This document shows positions 1-8,995 of a stretch of 64,000 nucleotides of DNA, in pieces (position 1 is the stretch's first letter; each line of letters starts with the position of its first letter). The DNA comes from Herbiconiux sp. L3-i23 (lineage in GTDB: Bacteria > Actinomycetota > Actinomycetes > Actinomycetales > Microbacteriaceae), in NCBI RefSeq assembly GCF_023734115.1, contig NZ_AP025737.1, positions 620,001-684,000 of the forward strand, written 5' to 3'. The translations under genes and the position numbers were made by a program. Under the pieces are notes generated by a model, which made no database searches, was not told where the DNA came from, and saw only the letters and a program-made list of their open reading frames with translations.

Positions 1-306
1 GAGACCTCGTCGACCGGCGACGAACCGGCCGACGCGATCGTCGGCGGCGCGGTTCCCGCGCCGACCGACGGCGTCTTCGAGCGCACGCCCGACGGCACAT
101 CGGTCGTGTTCCGGTGGATGAACCCGTCCCCGCAGGAGGGCGACAGCTTCCGCTGGTGGCGCTCCGAGCAGCCCGGCAGCACGAACCCTGCGACGGAGAG
201 CGTCGCCACGGTCGGACCTGTCGACCCCGCGCAGCGGGTGTGCATCTCGGTCGCCGTGCTGCGCGGCGGCAAGACCGGCGACCCGCTCGAGGTGTGCACG
301 TCGTGA
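1..306 (+). CDS. C-terminal fragment of an extracytoplasmic (FN3-like) protein, possibly a receptor kinase
   Basis: The reading frame enters from the left edge and stops at 304-306, so only the last 101 residues are visible. They begin with a linker rich in Thr, Ser, Gly, Asp and Pro (about residues 1-22). A beta-rich module follows, with the pieces FRWMNP, WWRSE and VCISVAVLRGG and two cysteines near the end, which resembles an extracellular Ig or fibronectin-III fold. The stop overlaps the GTG start of the next gene (GTGA), so the two are probably translationally coupled. In related actinobacteria a membrane Ser/Thr kinase often precedes such FHA/MoxR clusters. That identity is inference: no kinase motif lies inside the window. 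Confidence 0.5.
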   Translation, partial: ETSSTGDEPADAIVGGAVPAPTDGVFERTPDGTSVVFRWMNPSPQEGDSFRWWRSEQPGSTNPATESVATVGPVDPAQRVCISVAVLRGGKTGDPLEVCTS

Positions 307-1010
307 CCCCGCTCAAGGTCGAGTTCTGCGGCGAGTGGTTCGACGTCGACGGCGAGTTCGGCATCGGCCGCGAAGCCGAGCTGACCATCGACGACAACCC
401 GTACCTTCACCGCCGGTTCCTCATCCTCCGGCACGAGTACGGCATGTGGTGGCTCGTCAACGCGGGTAACCTGCTGTCGGCGACGGTCACCGACGCGTCG
501 GGGCTCGTGCAGGCCTGGCTCGCCCCGGGGGCGAAGCTGCCGCTGGTGTTCCCGGTGATGCACGTCATGTTCACCGCCGGGTCGACGACCTACGACTTCA
601 CCATCCACGCCGCCGAGGACTACTTCGCGACCGCCGCGACCGCGACGGAGGCCGGAGGATCGACGACGATCATCCCCGTGCACCTCACGCGCACCCAGCG
701 GCAGCTCGTCGTCGCCCTCGCCGAGCACGTCCTCACTCAGAGCGTTCCCGGGCGGGGGACCGTGCCGAGCTCGGCCGAGGCCGCCGCGCGTCTGGGGTGG
801 AGCATGACGACGTTCAACCGCAAGCTCGACAACGTGTGCGAGAAGCTCGACCGGCTGGGGGTGCAAGGCCTGCGCGGGGGACGCGGCAAGCTCGCGACCA
901 GTCGCCGGGCCCGCCTCGTCGAGTACGCGGTCGCGACGAGACTCGTGGGCGCCGAAGATCTGCCGATCCTCGACGAGGCGCCGAGCGATGGGGAGTCCTC
1001 CCCGTCGTAA
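303..1010 (+). CDS. FHA-like domain fused to a helix-turn-helix domain
   Basis: A protein of 235 residues starting at the GTG that overlaps the upstream stop. Residues 5-100 look like a diverged forkhead-associated fold: the G22-R23 pair and a later H36 are present, but the usual Ser before the His is replaced by Leu, and the Asn region (N53, N56) is irregular. After a Thr/Ala linker, residues 128-220 are helical and basic, with a segment at about 156-185 (AEAAARLGWSMTTFNRKLD) that reads as a DNA-binding helix-turn-helix. It may link phospho-signalling by a neighbouring kinase to transcription. This order is the reverse of mycobacterial EmbR, where the DNA-binding domain is N-terminal and the FHA domain C-terminal. 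The function is inferred and the exact partner unknown. Confidence 0.6.
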   Translation: MTPLKVEFCGEWFDVDGEFGIGREAELTIDDNPYLHRRFLILRHEYGMWWLVNAGNLLSATVTDASGLVQAWLAPGAKLPLVFPVMHVMFTAGSTTYDFTIHAAEDYFATAATATEAGGSTTIIPVHLTRTQRQLVVALAEHVLTQSVPGRGTVPSSAEAAARLGWSMTTFNRKLDNVCEKLDRLGVQGLRGGRGKLATSRRARLVEYAVATRLVGAEDLPILDEAPSDGESSPS

Positions 1011-1096
1011 CGCGACAGGAGCATTGCGTAAAGTAATCGAGACTCCGGCAGCGGGGTTCGTGTGATGAATAGGTCGAAGCAGCGGGGTGACGACGG

Positions 1097-4000
1097 ATGC
1101 GAGTGACGGCATGGCTGCGCGAGCGCAAGACGCTGGCGTCCACCCTCACCCTCGCGATCCTCGCGGGAGTCCCCGTCACCTTCGCGGTGCTGCACCAGGG
1201 ATTCCCGGTCACCGACGCCGACCTCGTCTCCCGCGACGTCTGGGTCACCAACGGTGAACGTCTGCTCGCCGGTCGACTGAACCGTCAGATCGAAGAGCTG
1301 AACGGCGCCGTCGAGACCTCGAGCAGGTCGATCGATGTGTTCCAGGAGGGCGGCGACGTCTTCCTCACCGACGCCGACGCGTCCACCGTCGAACGCGTCG
1401 ACCCCGCGTTCACGACCCTCGTGCAGAAGGCCGACCTGCCGCCCGGCGCCGTCGTCGCGTTCGGGGGCAAGACGCTCGCCGTGCTCGATCCCGCCGACGG
1501 GCGCGCGTGGGCGGTCGACGTCACCAACGAGCTCGCCTTCGACCCCGTCGCGACCGAACCCGACGTCGAAGCGGGCGCCGAGGCGAGCATCACCGTCACC
1601 GACAAAGGCGCGCTCTTCGTCGCGTCGCCCGAGAACGACACCCTCATCTCGCTCGAGTCGCCTGGGGCGGCGCCGGTCGTGACCCCGCTCGACCTCGACG
1701 GCGCCGTGCAGGCCACGACGGTCGGCGACGAACCCGTCTTGTTCGACGCGAACTCGAACGAGGTCATCCGCCGCGACGGCGGACGCGTCACCCTCCCCGA
1801 GCAGGGGCTCGCCATCCAGCAGTCCGGTCCCGAGAACGACAGCGTCCTCGTCGCCGGTGAGAGCTCGCTGCTCCGAGTACCGCTCGGCGGCGGCGACGTC
1901 GTGAGCCTCGACGCGCAGGTCGGCGCACCCGCGACAAGCGAGGGGCAGGTCGCACCCCCGGTGTGGCTCGACGGTTGCGCGCACGCCGCATGGGCCGACT
2001 CCGGCCGATACCTGCGCGCCTGCGGCGACGATCCGGCCGACGTGTTCGAGATCGACCAGCCGACGGTCGGATCCCGGCTCGTCTTCCGCGTCAACGGCCC
2101 GGTCATCGCGCTCAACAACATCGACAACGGCAACACCTGGGTGCTGAAGGACTCGCTCCGCCTCGTCGACAACTGGGACGAGGTGACCCCTCCGAAGGAG
2201 GAGGACAACCAGGAGGGCGACGAGAAGTCGACCCGCAAGAGTTACGAGGACATCCTCGCCGACCGGTCCGAGCAGAACCGGCCGCCGACCGCGGAGGACG
2301 ACGACTTCGGCGTGCGCCCCGGTCGCACCACGATCCTGCCGGTGCTCGACAACGACACCGACCCCGACGGCGACGTGCTGACCATCACCGACTTCACGCA
2401 GCTGCCGCCGGAGATCGGCCGCATCGACGAGATCGACGACGGCCGCGCGCTGCAATTCACCGCGGGTACGGCGACCGTCGGCACCGCCTCGTTCCGGTAC
2501 ACCGTGTCGGACGGCCGCAGCGGCGGCGTCGACGAGGCGCTCGTGAACGTGCGAGTCGTGCCGTTCGAGGTGAACAACCCGCCGGTGCAGAAGCGCATCC
2601 CGACCCAGACGCTCGAGGCCGGGCAGACCCTCACCTACAACGCGTTGACCGACTGGATCGACCCCGACGGCGACGACATCTTCCTCAACGACGCGGCGCC
2701 CACCTCGGCCGACCTCGCCCGGTCGACCCCCGACGGCTTCGTCACTTTCGAGCACCGCTCGGGCGAGCTGGGGCTCAAAGAAGTGCGGCTAATCGTCTCC
2801 GACGGCGTGCTCACCGCCGAGGGGGTTCTGAACGTGGACGTCCAGGCGCCCGGCACGCTGAAGCCGATCGCGACCGCCGACTACCTGCGGCTCTTCATCG
2901 ACGAGGTCGGCGAGCTGAAGCCGCTCGACAACGACCTGTCGCCCTCCGGCGCGCAGCTCCTGCTCGCGGGCGTCGAATCGACCGACCCGGCCCTGACCGT
3001 GACGCCGAACATCGACGCGGGCACGGTGTCCGTCCAGGCGTCGGCCGCGGGCGAGTACGAGTTCACCTACTCGGTCACGGCCGGTGGGCAAGCCTCGACC
3101 GGGATCGTGCGCGTGAGCGTCATCGAGAATCCGGCCGACCAGCTGCCGCCGATCGCCGTCAAGGACACCGCTTTCCTGCGTGTCGGCGAACCGGTCACCG
3201 TCGAGGTGCTCGCGAACGACGTGTCGCCGAGCGGACGCGTGCTCGCCATCCAGTCGGTCGACACGTCCGCCGCCGCTCAGGGCCTGTCGGTCGAGATCCT
3301 CGGCAACACCCTCATCCGCATCTCCTCGAGCACCGCGCTCGACGCGCAGACCCAGTTCACCTACACCGTCTCCGACGGACAGGCGACCGCTCTCGCCGGT
3401 GTGACCGTCGTCCCGGTGCCGCCCGTCGTTCAGCGTCAGCCGCCCGTCGCCGTCGACGACCGGGTCACCGTCCGTGCCGGAGACGTCGCCCGCATCGACG
3501 TCCTCGCGAACGACTACCACCCGGACCAGTCGGCGCTCATCCTCGACACCGAGTTGGTCGACGCCGAGAACATCGGCGACGACGCGCTCGCCTTCGTCTC
3601 GGGCGGCGACCTCCGCTACCAGGCCCCGTCGGAGCCCGGGCAGTACAGCGCGGTGTACCGGGTCGGCGACCGTTTCGGAGAGTCGGCCACCGCCACGGTG
3701 ACGTTCGTCGTCACCGGCCCCGACCAGGAGGGGAACAAGCCTCCCGTGCCGGTCACGCAGACCGGACGCACGTTCGCCGGCTCCACCATCCGGATCGACG
3801 TCCCCCTCGACGGGATCGATCCCGACGGCGACTCCGTCGTGCTCACCGGCCTCGCTCAGGCACCCCTCCTCGGGCGGATCGTCGAGACCGGGACCACCTA
3901 CTTCGTCTACGAGGCCTTCGAGAGCTCGGCGGGCACCGACACGCTCCGCTACAGCGTCGAGGACGCCTTCGGTCTTCGGGCGTTCGGCACGGTCCGCATC

Positions 4001-6634
4001 GGTGTGATCCCGCGTCCCGCCCAGGCGCTCGCCCCGAACGCCGTCGACGACAGCGTCGAAGTCCGACCGGGCAAGCTGGTCTCGGTGCCCGTTCTCGACA
4101 ACGACACCGACCCGAACGGGTACACCCTCGAGCTGAGCGAAGAGCTCGTCTCCGTCGACCCGGGTATCGAGGCGTGGGTCGAGGGCGACCGGGTGCTCGT
4201 GCAGGCGCCCGAAACCGAGGGCGGCTTCGTCGCCCGATACGAGATCACGAACGGCAACGGCGGGGTCGATCAGGGCTTCGTCCAGATCCGCGTGACCGCG
4301 GACGCCAAGATCCTCCCTCCGACCGCAGTCGACCATTTCGTGCAGCAGGAGCAGGTCGATTCCGGCGAGCCGATCGAGGTCGACGTCTTCGACGGAGCCT
4401 TCAACCCCAACGGGCGCGATGACGACCTCGTCGTCTCCTTCGAGGGACCCAACGCCGGCAACGCATCCATCGCGGCCGACGGGACCGTCACGGTGGTTCC
4501 GGGCGAGAAGCGGATCGCGATCGCCTACCGCCTCACCGACGAGGTGAACGACCTGAGCGCCGCTGCGTTCATCATCGTGCCGCCCGAAGTCAGCGCGAGC
4601 TACGCGCCGCCGCCGTACATCCGGCCCGACGCGATCCCGCAGCAGCTGGAGATGAACCAGGCCGGTCAGTGGAAGCTCGAGGACATCGTCGCCGTGCCGT
4701 CGGGACGCCCCGTGAAGATCACCGACGCGACCACGGTGACCGCCTCCAACAGCGACGGTGCGTCCTCCTACGTGGACCCCACGACCATCGCCTTCACGCC
4801 GGCCCGGGACTTCCGCGGCAACGCCGCGGTGGTGTTCGAGGTCACCGACGGCGAATCGGCGGACGACCCCAACGGCAACACCGTGCTGCTCACCCTGCCG
4901 ATCGCCGTCGGCAACCCCGACTTCAGCGACACCGCCCCGAGCTTCACGCCGATCGAGATCCCCGTGGAAGCCGGTGAAGCGGCGATCTCCGTGGACCTCA
5001 GGACGAGCACGGCGCACCGCAACGCGGGAGTCATCGGCCAGATCCAGTACTCGGGGCTCACGGGTGCCACTCGCGACATCGAGGCGAACCTCAACGGTTC
5101 GACACTCACCGTCTCGTCTCCGATCGGTGTGCAGCCGGGAGCCACCGCAACGCTCTCCTTCACGTTGAGCTATCGGGAGTTCCAGGTGCCGGGCACCGTC
5201 TCCGTCGTCGTCGTCTCCTCGTCGAGGCCGCTCCCACAGGCGATCGACGACGAGGAGAAGGGCCAGCGCAGCAAGCAGAGCACCGTCAACGTCATCGAGA
5301 ACGACTTCAACCCGTTCCCCGACAGGCCCCTCACCCTGCTCGACGCTCGGATCGAGAATGCGGCGGAGAGCGCGGCGCGCGTGTCGTTCACCGCGAACGG
5401 AAACATCACCGTGTCGCCCGGCTCGTCGTTCATCGGGGTGGTCAGCGTCATCTACCGCATCGGCGATGCGACGAAGGACCCCAACCGCGAGACTCAGGGG
5501 AGACTCCTGCTGACGGTGCGCGACGTGCCGAGCAAGGTGGCGAAGCCCACCATCATCGAAGAGTCCGACGGGGTCGTCGCGATCAGCTGGCAGACCCCGG
5601 CCATCAACGGCGAACCGATCGACCACTACACCGTCACCTACGACAACAAGAGCGTCCAGGTGTCGGCGAACGCCGCGAGCTATCGGGCGACCGGCCTGAA
5701 CAACGGCACCCCGTACACGTTCCGTGTCAGCGCCCACAACGTGTTGGGCGACGGGCAGGCATCCGATCAGAGCAACGCCGGAGTGCCGTACGGCAAGCCC
5801 GGGAGGCCGGGCACTCCGACGCTGACCGCGTCCTCTGACGGGTCCGGCGACATGACGATCGTCTGGGGCGCCGCGAACGGCAACGGTCGCGACGTGCAGA
5901 AGTACCGCTGGAGCCTCAGCAACGGGGCAACCGGGGAGACGACCGGGACGTCAGCGGCCACCAAGGTCAACGTCGGCGACGCGGTCACGGCGACGGTCAT
6001 CGCGGTCGGCCCGGCCGGCGACGGACCTGCATCGGCAGCGAGCGCCTCGGCGAAGAACGCGCCGGGGGCTGCGACGGGACTGAACGCCCGTACCGGCGCC
6101 CAAGGCGACCGGACCGTCACACTCACCTGGAACGGAGCCCCCTCCCACGGCAACGGGGTGGAGGAATACCGACTGTCCATCTCGGGCTACGGGGACGCGA
6201 CGACGGGCGGGACGAGCTTCAGCTTCCAGGGCGAGTTCAACCGCAACTACAACTTCACCGTGGTCGCGGTCACCAAGGGGACCGCGGGGCCGCGGTCGGC
6301 GACATCCAACACAGTGGCTCCGCAAGATGTGCCTCCGCCGCAGCCGCCCCAAGCGGGCGGGACGGTGGCCAAGGGCGGAGCGGCCCCCTACTGCAACGGG
6401 TGTCGCTACGTGGTCCTCGTCTACCAGAACTTCCCGGCCGGGACCTACGACGTGACCACCGAGGCCAACGGCGGCTTCCCCGTCTCGACTCAGCGGTACA
6501 CCCTGTCCGGCAGTGGGCGACAGGAGACCCTGAACGGACTCGGCTACGGCTACAGCAACGTCCGCGTCAGGGCCACGAACGTCGCCACCGGCCAAGTGAT
6601 CTGGACAGAGGCAGTCAACTGGGACGCCCTGTGA
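1097..6634 (+). CDS. Giant membrane-anchored surface protein with Ig-like and fibronectin type III repeats
   Basis: A protein of 1845 residues. It has a short basic N-terminus and one hydrophobic segment at about residues 13-33, so it is probably anchored in the membrane and exported. Residues about 40-380 form a beta-rich, propeller-like region. From about 395 to 1475 there are at least seven repeats built around a VLDNDTDPDGD-type motif (near residues 416 and 998, with variants VLANDVSPSG, PLDNDLSPSG and VIENDFNPF), as in bacterial cadherin- or Ig-like calcium-binding modules. About 1478-1750 holds three fibronectin type III domains. The C-terminal ~90 residues form a small separate domain with a CNGC pair. 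There is no LPXTG sorting signal. A GGGGTGA ribosome-binding site precedes the ATG. Its place between signalling genes and MoxR suggests a surface partner of the secretion cluster, which is an inference. Confidence 0.75.
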   Translation: MRVTAWLRERKTLASTLTLAILAGVPVTFAVLHQGFPVTDADLVSRDVWVTNGERLLAGRLNRQIEELNGAVETSSRSIDVFQEGGDVFLTDADASTVERVDPAFTTLVQKADLPPGAVVAFGGKTLAVLDPADGRAWAVDVTNELAFDPVATEPDVEAGAEASITVTDKGALFVASPENDTLISLESPGAAPVVTPLDLDGAVQATTVGDEPVLFDANSNEVIRRDGGRVTLPEQGLAIQQSGPENDSVLVAGESSLLRVPLGGGDVVSLDAQVGAPATSEGQVAPPVWLDGCAHAAWADSGRYLRACGDDPADVFEIDQPTVGSRLVFRVNGPVIALNNIDNGNTWVLKDSLRLVDNWDEVTPPKEEDNQEGDEKSTRKSYEDILADRSEQNRPPTAEDDDFGVRPGRTTILPVLDNDTDPDGDVLTITDFTQLPPEIGRIDEIDDGRALQFTAGTATVGTASFRYTVSDGRSGGVDEALVNVRVVPFEVNNPPVQKRIPTQTLEAGQTLTYNALTDWIDPDGDDIFLNDAAPTSADLARSTPDGFVTFEHRSGELGLKEVRLIVSDGVLTAEGVLNVDVQAPGTLKPIATADYLRLFIDEVGELKPLDNDLSPSGAQLLLAGVESTDPALTVTPNIDAGTVSVQASAAGEYEFTYSVTAGGQASTGIVRVSVIENPADQLPPIAVKDTAFLRVGEPVTVEVLANDVSPSGRVLAIQSVDTSAAAQGLSVEILGNTLIRISSSTALDAQTQFTYTVSDGQATALAGVTVVPVPPVVQRQPPVAVDDRVTVRAGDVARIDVLANDYHPDQSALILDTELVDAENIGDDALAFVSGGDLRYQAPSEPGQYSAVYRVGDRFGESATATVTFVVTGPDQEGNKPPVPVTQTGRTFAGSTIRIDVPLDGIDPDGDSVVLTGLAQAPLLGRIVETGTTYFVYEAFESSAGTDTLRYSVEDAFGLRAFGTVRIGVIPRPAQALAPNAVDDSVEVRPGKLVSVPVLDNDTDPNGYTLELSEELVSVDPGIEAWVEGDRVLVQAPETEGGFVARYEITNGNGGVDQGFVQIRVTADAKILPPTAVDHFVQQEQVDSGEPIEVDVFDGAFNPNGRDDDLVVSFEGPNAGNASIAADGTVTVVPGEKRIAIAYRLTDEVNDLSAAAFIIVPPEVSASYAPPPYIRPDAIPQQLEMNQAGQWKLEDIVAVPSGRPVKITDATTVTASNSDGASSYVDPTTIAFTPARDFRGNAAVVFEVTDGESADDPNGNTVLLTLPIAVGNPDFSDTAPSFTPIEIPVEAGEAAISVDLRTSTAHRNAGVIGQIQYSGLTGATRDIEANLNGSTLTVSSPIGVQPGATATLSFTLSYREFQVPGTVSVVVVSSSRPLPQAIDDEEKGQRSKQSTVNVIENDFNPFPDRPLTLLDARIENAAESAARVSFTANGNITVSPGSSFIGVVSVIYRIGDATKDPNRETQGRLLLTVRDVPSKVAKPTIIEESDGVVAISWQTPAINGEPIDHYTVTYDNKSVQVSANAASYRATGLNNGTPYTFRVSAHNVLGDGQASDQSNAGVPYGKPGRPGTPTLTASSDGSGDMTIVWGAANGNGRDVQKYRWSLSNGATGETTGTSAATKVNVGDAVTATVIAVGPAGDGPASAASASAKNAPGAATGLNARTGAQGDRTVTLTWNGAPSHGNGVEEYRLSISGYGDATTGGTSFSFQGEFNRNYNFTVVAVTKGTAGPRSATSNTVAPQDVPPPQPPQAGGTVAKGGAAPYCNGCRYVVLVYQNFPAGTYDVTTEANGGFPVSTQRYTLSGSGRQETLNGLGYGYSNVRVRATNVATGQVIWTEAVNWDAL

Positions 6635-6677
6635 TGATCCGCGTACGAACGCACCAGCGAGAAGGAGCACCCACGCA

Positions 6678-7646
6678 ATGACTGTGACCCAAGAGCAGGC
6701 CGACTGGTTCCGCGGCGCCTTCGACAGCCTCGTCGAGAACATCGACCAGGCGATCCTCGGAAAGCGCGAGGTCATCCGACTGGTCGTCACCACCCTGCTC
6801 TCCGACGGCCACATGCTGCTCGAGGACTTCCCCGGCACCGGCAAGACGGTGCTCGCGAAGGCGCTCGCCAACACGATCGACGGCACCCACAGCCGCATCC
6901 AGTTCACCCCCGACCTGCTGCCCTCCGACGTGACCGGCGTCACGATCTACGACCAGGGCAAGGGCGTCTTCGAGTTCCACAAGGGGCCGATCTTCGCCTC
7001 GGTGGTGCTCGCCGACGAGATCAACCGGGCGAGCCCCAAGACGCAGAGCGCCCTGCTCGAGGTCATGGAGGAGGGCGTCGTCACGGTCGACGGCGTCGGC
7101 CACTCGGTCGGCGCGCCGTTCATGGTCATCGCCACCCAGAACCCGGTCGAGCAGGCGGGCACCTACAAGCTGCCCGAGGCGCAGCTCGACCGATTCCTGA
7201 TGAAGACCTCGCTCGGCTACCCGGACCACCGCACCGCGGTGTCGCTGCTGCTCGACTCCTCGAACCGGGCTCGCGCATCGAAGGTGACCCCGATCATCGC
7301 GGGCAGCTCGATCGTGTCGATGATCCAGCTCGCGAACGACGTGCATGTCGACGCGTCGGTCATGGAATACGTGAGCGAGATCGTCTCGGCCACCCGAGTC
7401 GACAAGGACGTGCAGCTCGGCGTCAGCATGCGCGGCGCCCTGTCGCTCGCGCGCGCGATCAAGACCTGGGCGATCGCAGCGGGCCGCACGTACGCGACGC
7501 CCGACGACGTGCGCGACCTCGCCGTCCCCGTGCTCGCGCACCGCATCATCCTCGACCCCGAGTCGGACTTCGCGGGGGTCACCGCGGCCGACGTGGTCTC
7601 CCGCATCCTGGTCGACATCGCGCCCCCGGTGACCCGCGCGGCATGA
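6678..7646 (+). CDS. MoxR-family AAA+ ATPase
   Basis: A 322-residue ATPase of the MoxR/RavA branch of AAA+ proteins. Walker A is GTGKT with K56. Walker B and the following segment read VVLADEINRASPKTQSALLEVMEE-like, and a typical MoxR arginine-rich C-terminal lid follows. MoxR proteins act as chaperone-like ATPases that assemble or activate protein complexes, often working with a DUF58 protein encoded next door, as here. A GAAGGAG ribosome-binding site lies shortly before the ATG. The stop overlaps the DUF58 start (ATGA), which supports coupled expression. Confidence 0.93.
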   Translation: MTVTQEQADWFRGAFDSLVENIDQAILGKREVIRLVVTTLLSDGHMLLEDFPGTGKTVLAKALANTIDGTHSRIQFTPDLLPSDVTGVTIYDQGKGVFEFHKGPIFASVVLADEINRASPKTQSALLEVMEEGVVTVDGVGHSVGAPFMVIATQNPVEQAGTYKLPEAQLDRFLMKTSLGYPDHRTAVSLLLDSSNRARASKVTPIIAGSSIVSMIQLANDVHVDASVMEYVSEIVSATRVDKDVQLGVSMRGALSLARAIKTWAIAAGRTYATPDDVRDLAVPVLAHRIILDPESDFAGVTAADVVSRILVDIAPPVTRAA

Positions 7647-8995
7647 CGACGACCGCCCCCTCCACCGAGGGCGTCGCCCCCGCCGAGGGGGAGGCGCCGG
7701 TCCGCGCCCGCGTCCGGTCGCGCAACCGTCCGCGACGTCGTCCGCGCGCCCGCCGGACGCCCGTCCGCGACTCGGCTCCGATCCGCGCGCTGCACGGACC
7801 CGTCGTCCTCGTCACCTCCCTGCTACGCGCGGTCGGACGCGTGCTGCACCCGATCGTCACGACCGTCAGCCCCCTCGGCTGGGTCGTCGTCGCCGCGACG
7901 GTCGCCTCGCTGGCCGCGGGCTTCGTGCTCGGCTGGCAGGAGCTCGTCTATCTCGGTCTGACCCTCGCCGCCGGCCTCGTCGTCGCAAGCCTGTTCCTCC
8001 TCGGCAGCAGCGACTACGACGTCGACATCGAGCTCGCCCCGCACCGCGTCGTCGCGGGGGAGCGGGCGCTCGGCCGGCTGGTCGTCACCGGACGCAAGCG
8101 CCGTTCCGCCCCGACCCGCATCGAGCTGCCGGTGGGCAAGGGTCTCGCCGAGTTCATCATCCCGGGCGTCGCGGCGGGCCAGGAGCACGAGGAGCTCTTC
8201 GCCGTGCCCACCAACCGGCGCGCGGTGATCGTCGCCGGCCCTGCCGTGTCGGTGCGCGGCGACCAGCTGGGACTCATCCGCCGCGTGCTGCGCCTCACCG
8301 AACGGGTCGAGCTGTTCGTCCACCCCGTCACCACCCGGCTCGACTCGAGCGTCGCCGGCCTCGTCCGCGACCTCGAGGGCGAGACCAGCAAGAAGATCAC
8401 CAACAACGACATCTCCTTCCACGCCCTCCGCGCCTACGAGCCGGGCGACGACCGGCGGTACGTGCACTGGCGCACCTCCGCCCGCACCGGTCAGCTGATG
8501 GTGCGCCAGTTCGAGGAGACCCGCCGCTCGCAACTGGCGATCGTGCTCGCCACCGACCGCCGCTACTACCAGGACGACGACGAGTTCGAGCTCGCCGTGT
8601 CGGTCGCGGCATCGCTCGGCGCGCAGGTCATCCGCGACGGCACCCGCGTCGACATCGTCACTGAGCAGCTGCCGCTGCGCACCCGCAGCGTCACCGCCAT
8701 GCTCGACGACTCCTGCCGCATCGAGATGACCGACGCCCCCCTCTCGGCGCGTGACTCGATCCGCGCGGCGACCAGCAGGCTCGCGAAGCCCAGCGTCGCC
8801 ATGGTGATCGGCGGCTCGAGGTTCGAGGTGGGCGACTTCCGCTCCATCGAGGTGCTCTACGGGCTCGACACGCAGACCGTCGGGTTCCGCATCGACGCGA
8901 GCGAGCCGTCGCGCATGATGTCGGTCTCCGGCCTCGAGATCCTCTCCGTCGCCGCCCTCGCCGACCTGCCCCGCCTGGTGAGGAGGGTCACATGA
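7643..8995 (+). CDS. DUF58 domain-containing membrane protein
   Basis: A 450-residue protein partnered with the upstream MoxR ATPase. The N-terminus is very rich in Arg (about residues 17-36) and precedes two hydrophobic segments at about 73-112. The diagnostic DUF58 stretch YEPGDDRRYVHWRTSA lies near residue 264, followed by a von Willebrand A-like core. DUF58 proteins are usually encoded with MoxR and membrane transglutaminase-fold proteins, and this three-gene order with 4-bp overlaps is kept exactly here. They are thought to work as a membrane assembly module, but the substrate is not known. Confidence 0.9.
   Translation: MTTTAPSTEGVAPAEGEAPVRARVRSRNRPRRRPRARRTPVRDSAPIRALHGPVVLVTSLLRAVGRVLHPIVTTVSPLGWVVVAATVASLAAGFVLGWQELVYLGLTLAAGLVVASLFLLGSSDYDVDIELAPHRVVAGERALGRLVVTGRKRRSAPTRIELPVGKGLAEFIIPGVAAGQEHEELFAVPTNRRAVIVAGPAVSVRGDQLGLIRRVLRLTERVELFVHPVTTRLDSSVAGLVRDLEGETSKKITNNDISFHALRAYEPGDDRRYVHWRTSARTGQLMVRQFEETRRSQLAIVLATDRRYYQDDDEFELAVSVAASLGAQVIRDGTRVDIVTEQLPLRTRSVTAMLDDSCRIEMTDAPLSARDSIRAATSRLAKPSVAMVIGGSRFEVGDFRSIEVLYGLDTQTVGFRIDASEPSRMMSVSGLEILSVAALADLPRLVRRVT

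Noticed and set aside
2789-5737. 982-codon open frame on the minus strand
   Set aside because: It is antisense to the Ig/FN3 gene, has Asp/Arg/Gly/Val-rich shadow composition and no motifs. Similar long minus frames at 737-2755, 8857-11133, 11034-12797 and 13347-15920 were rejected for the same reason.
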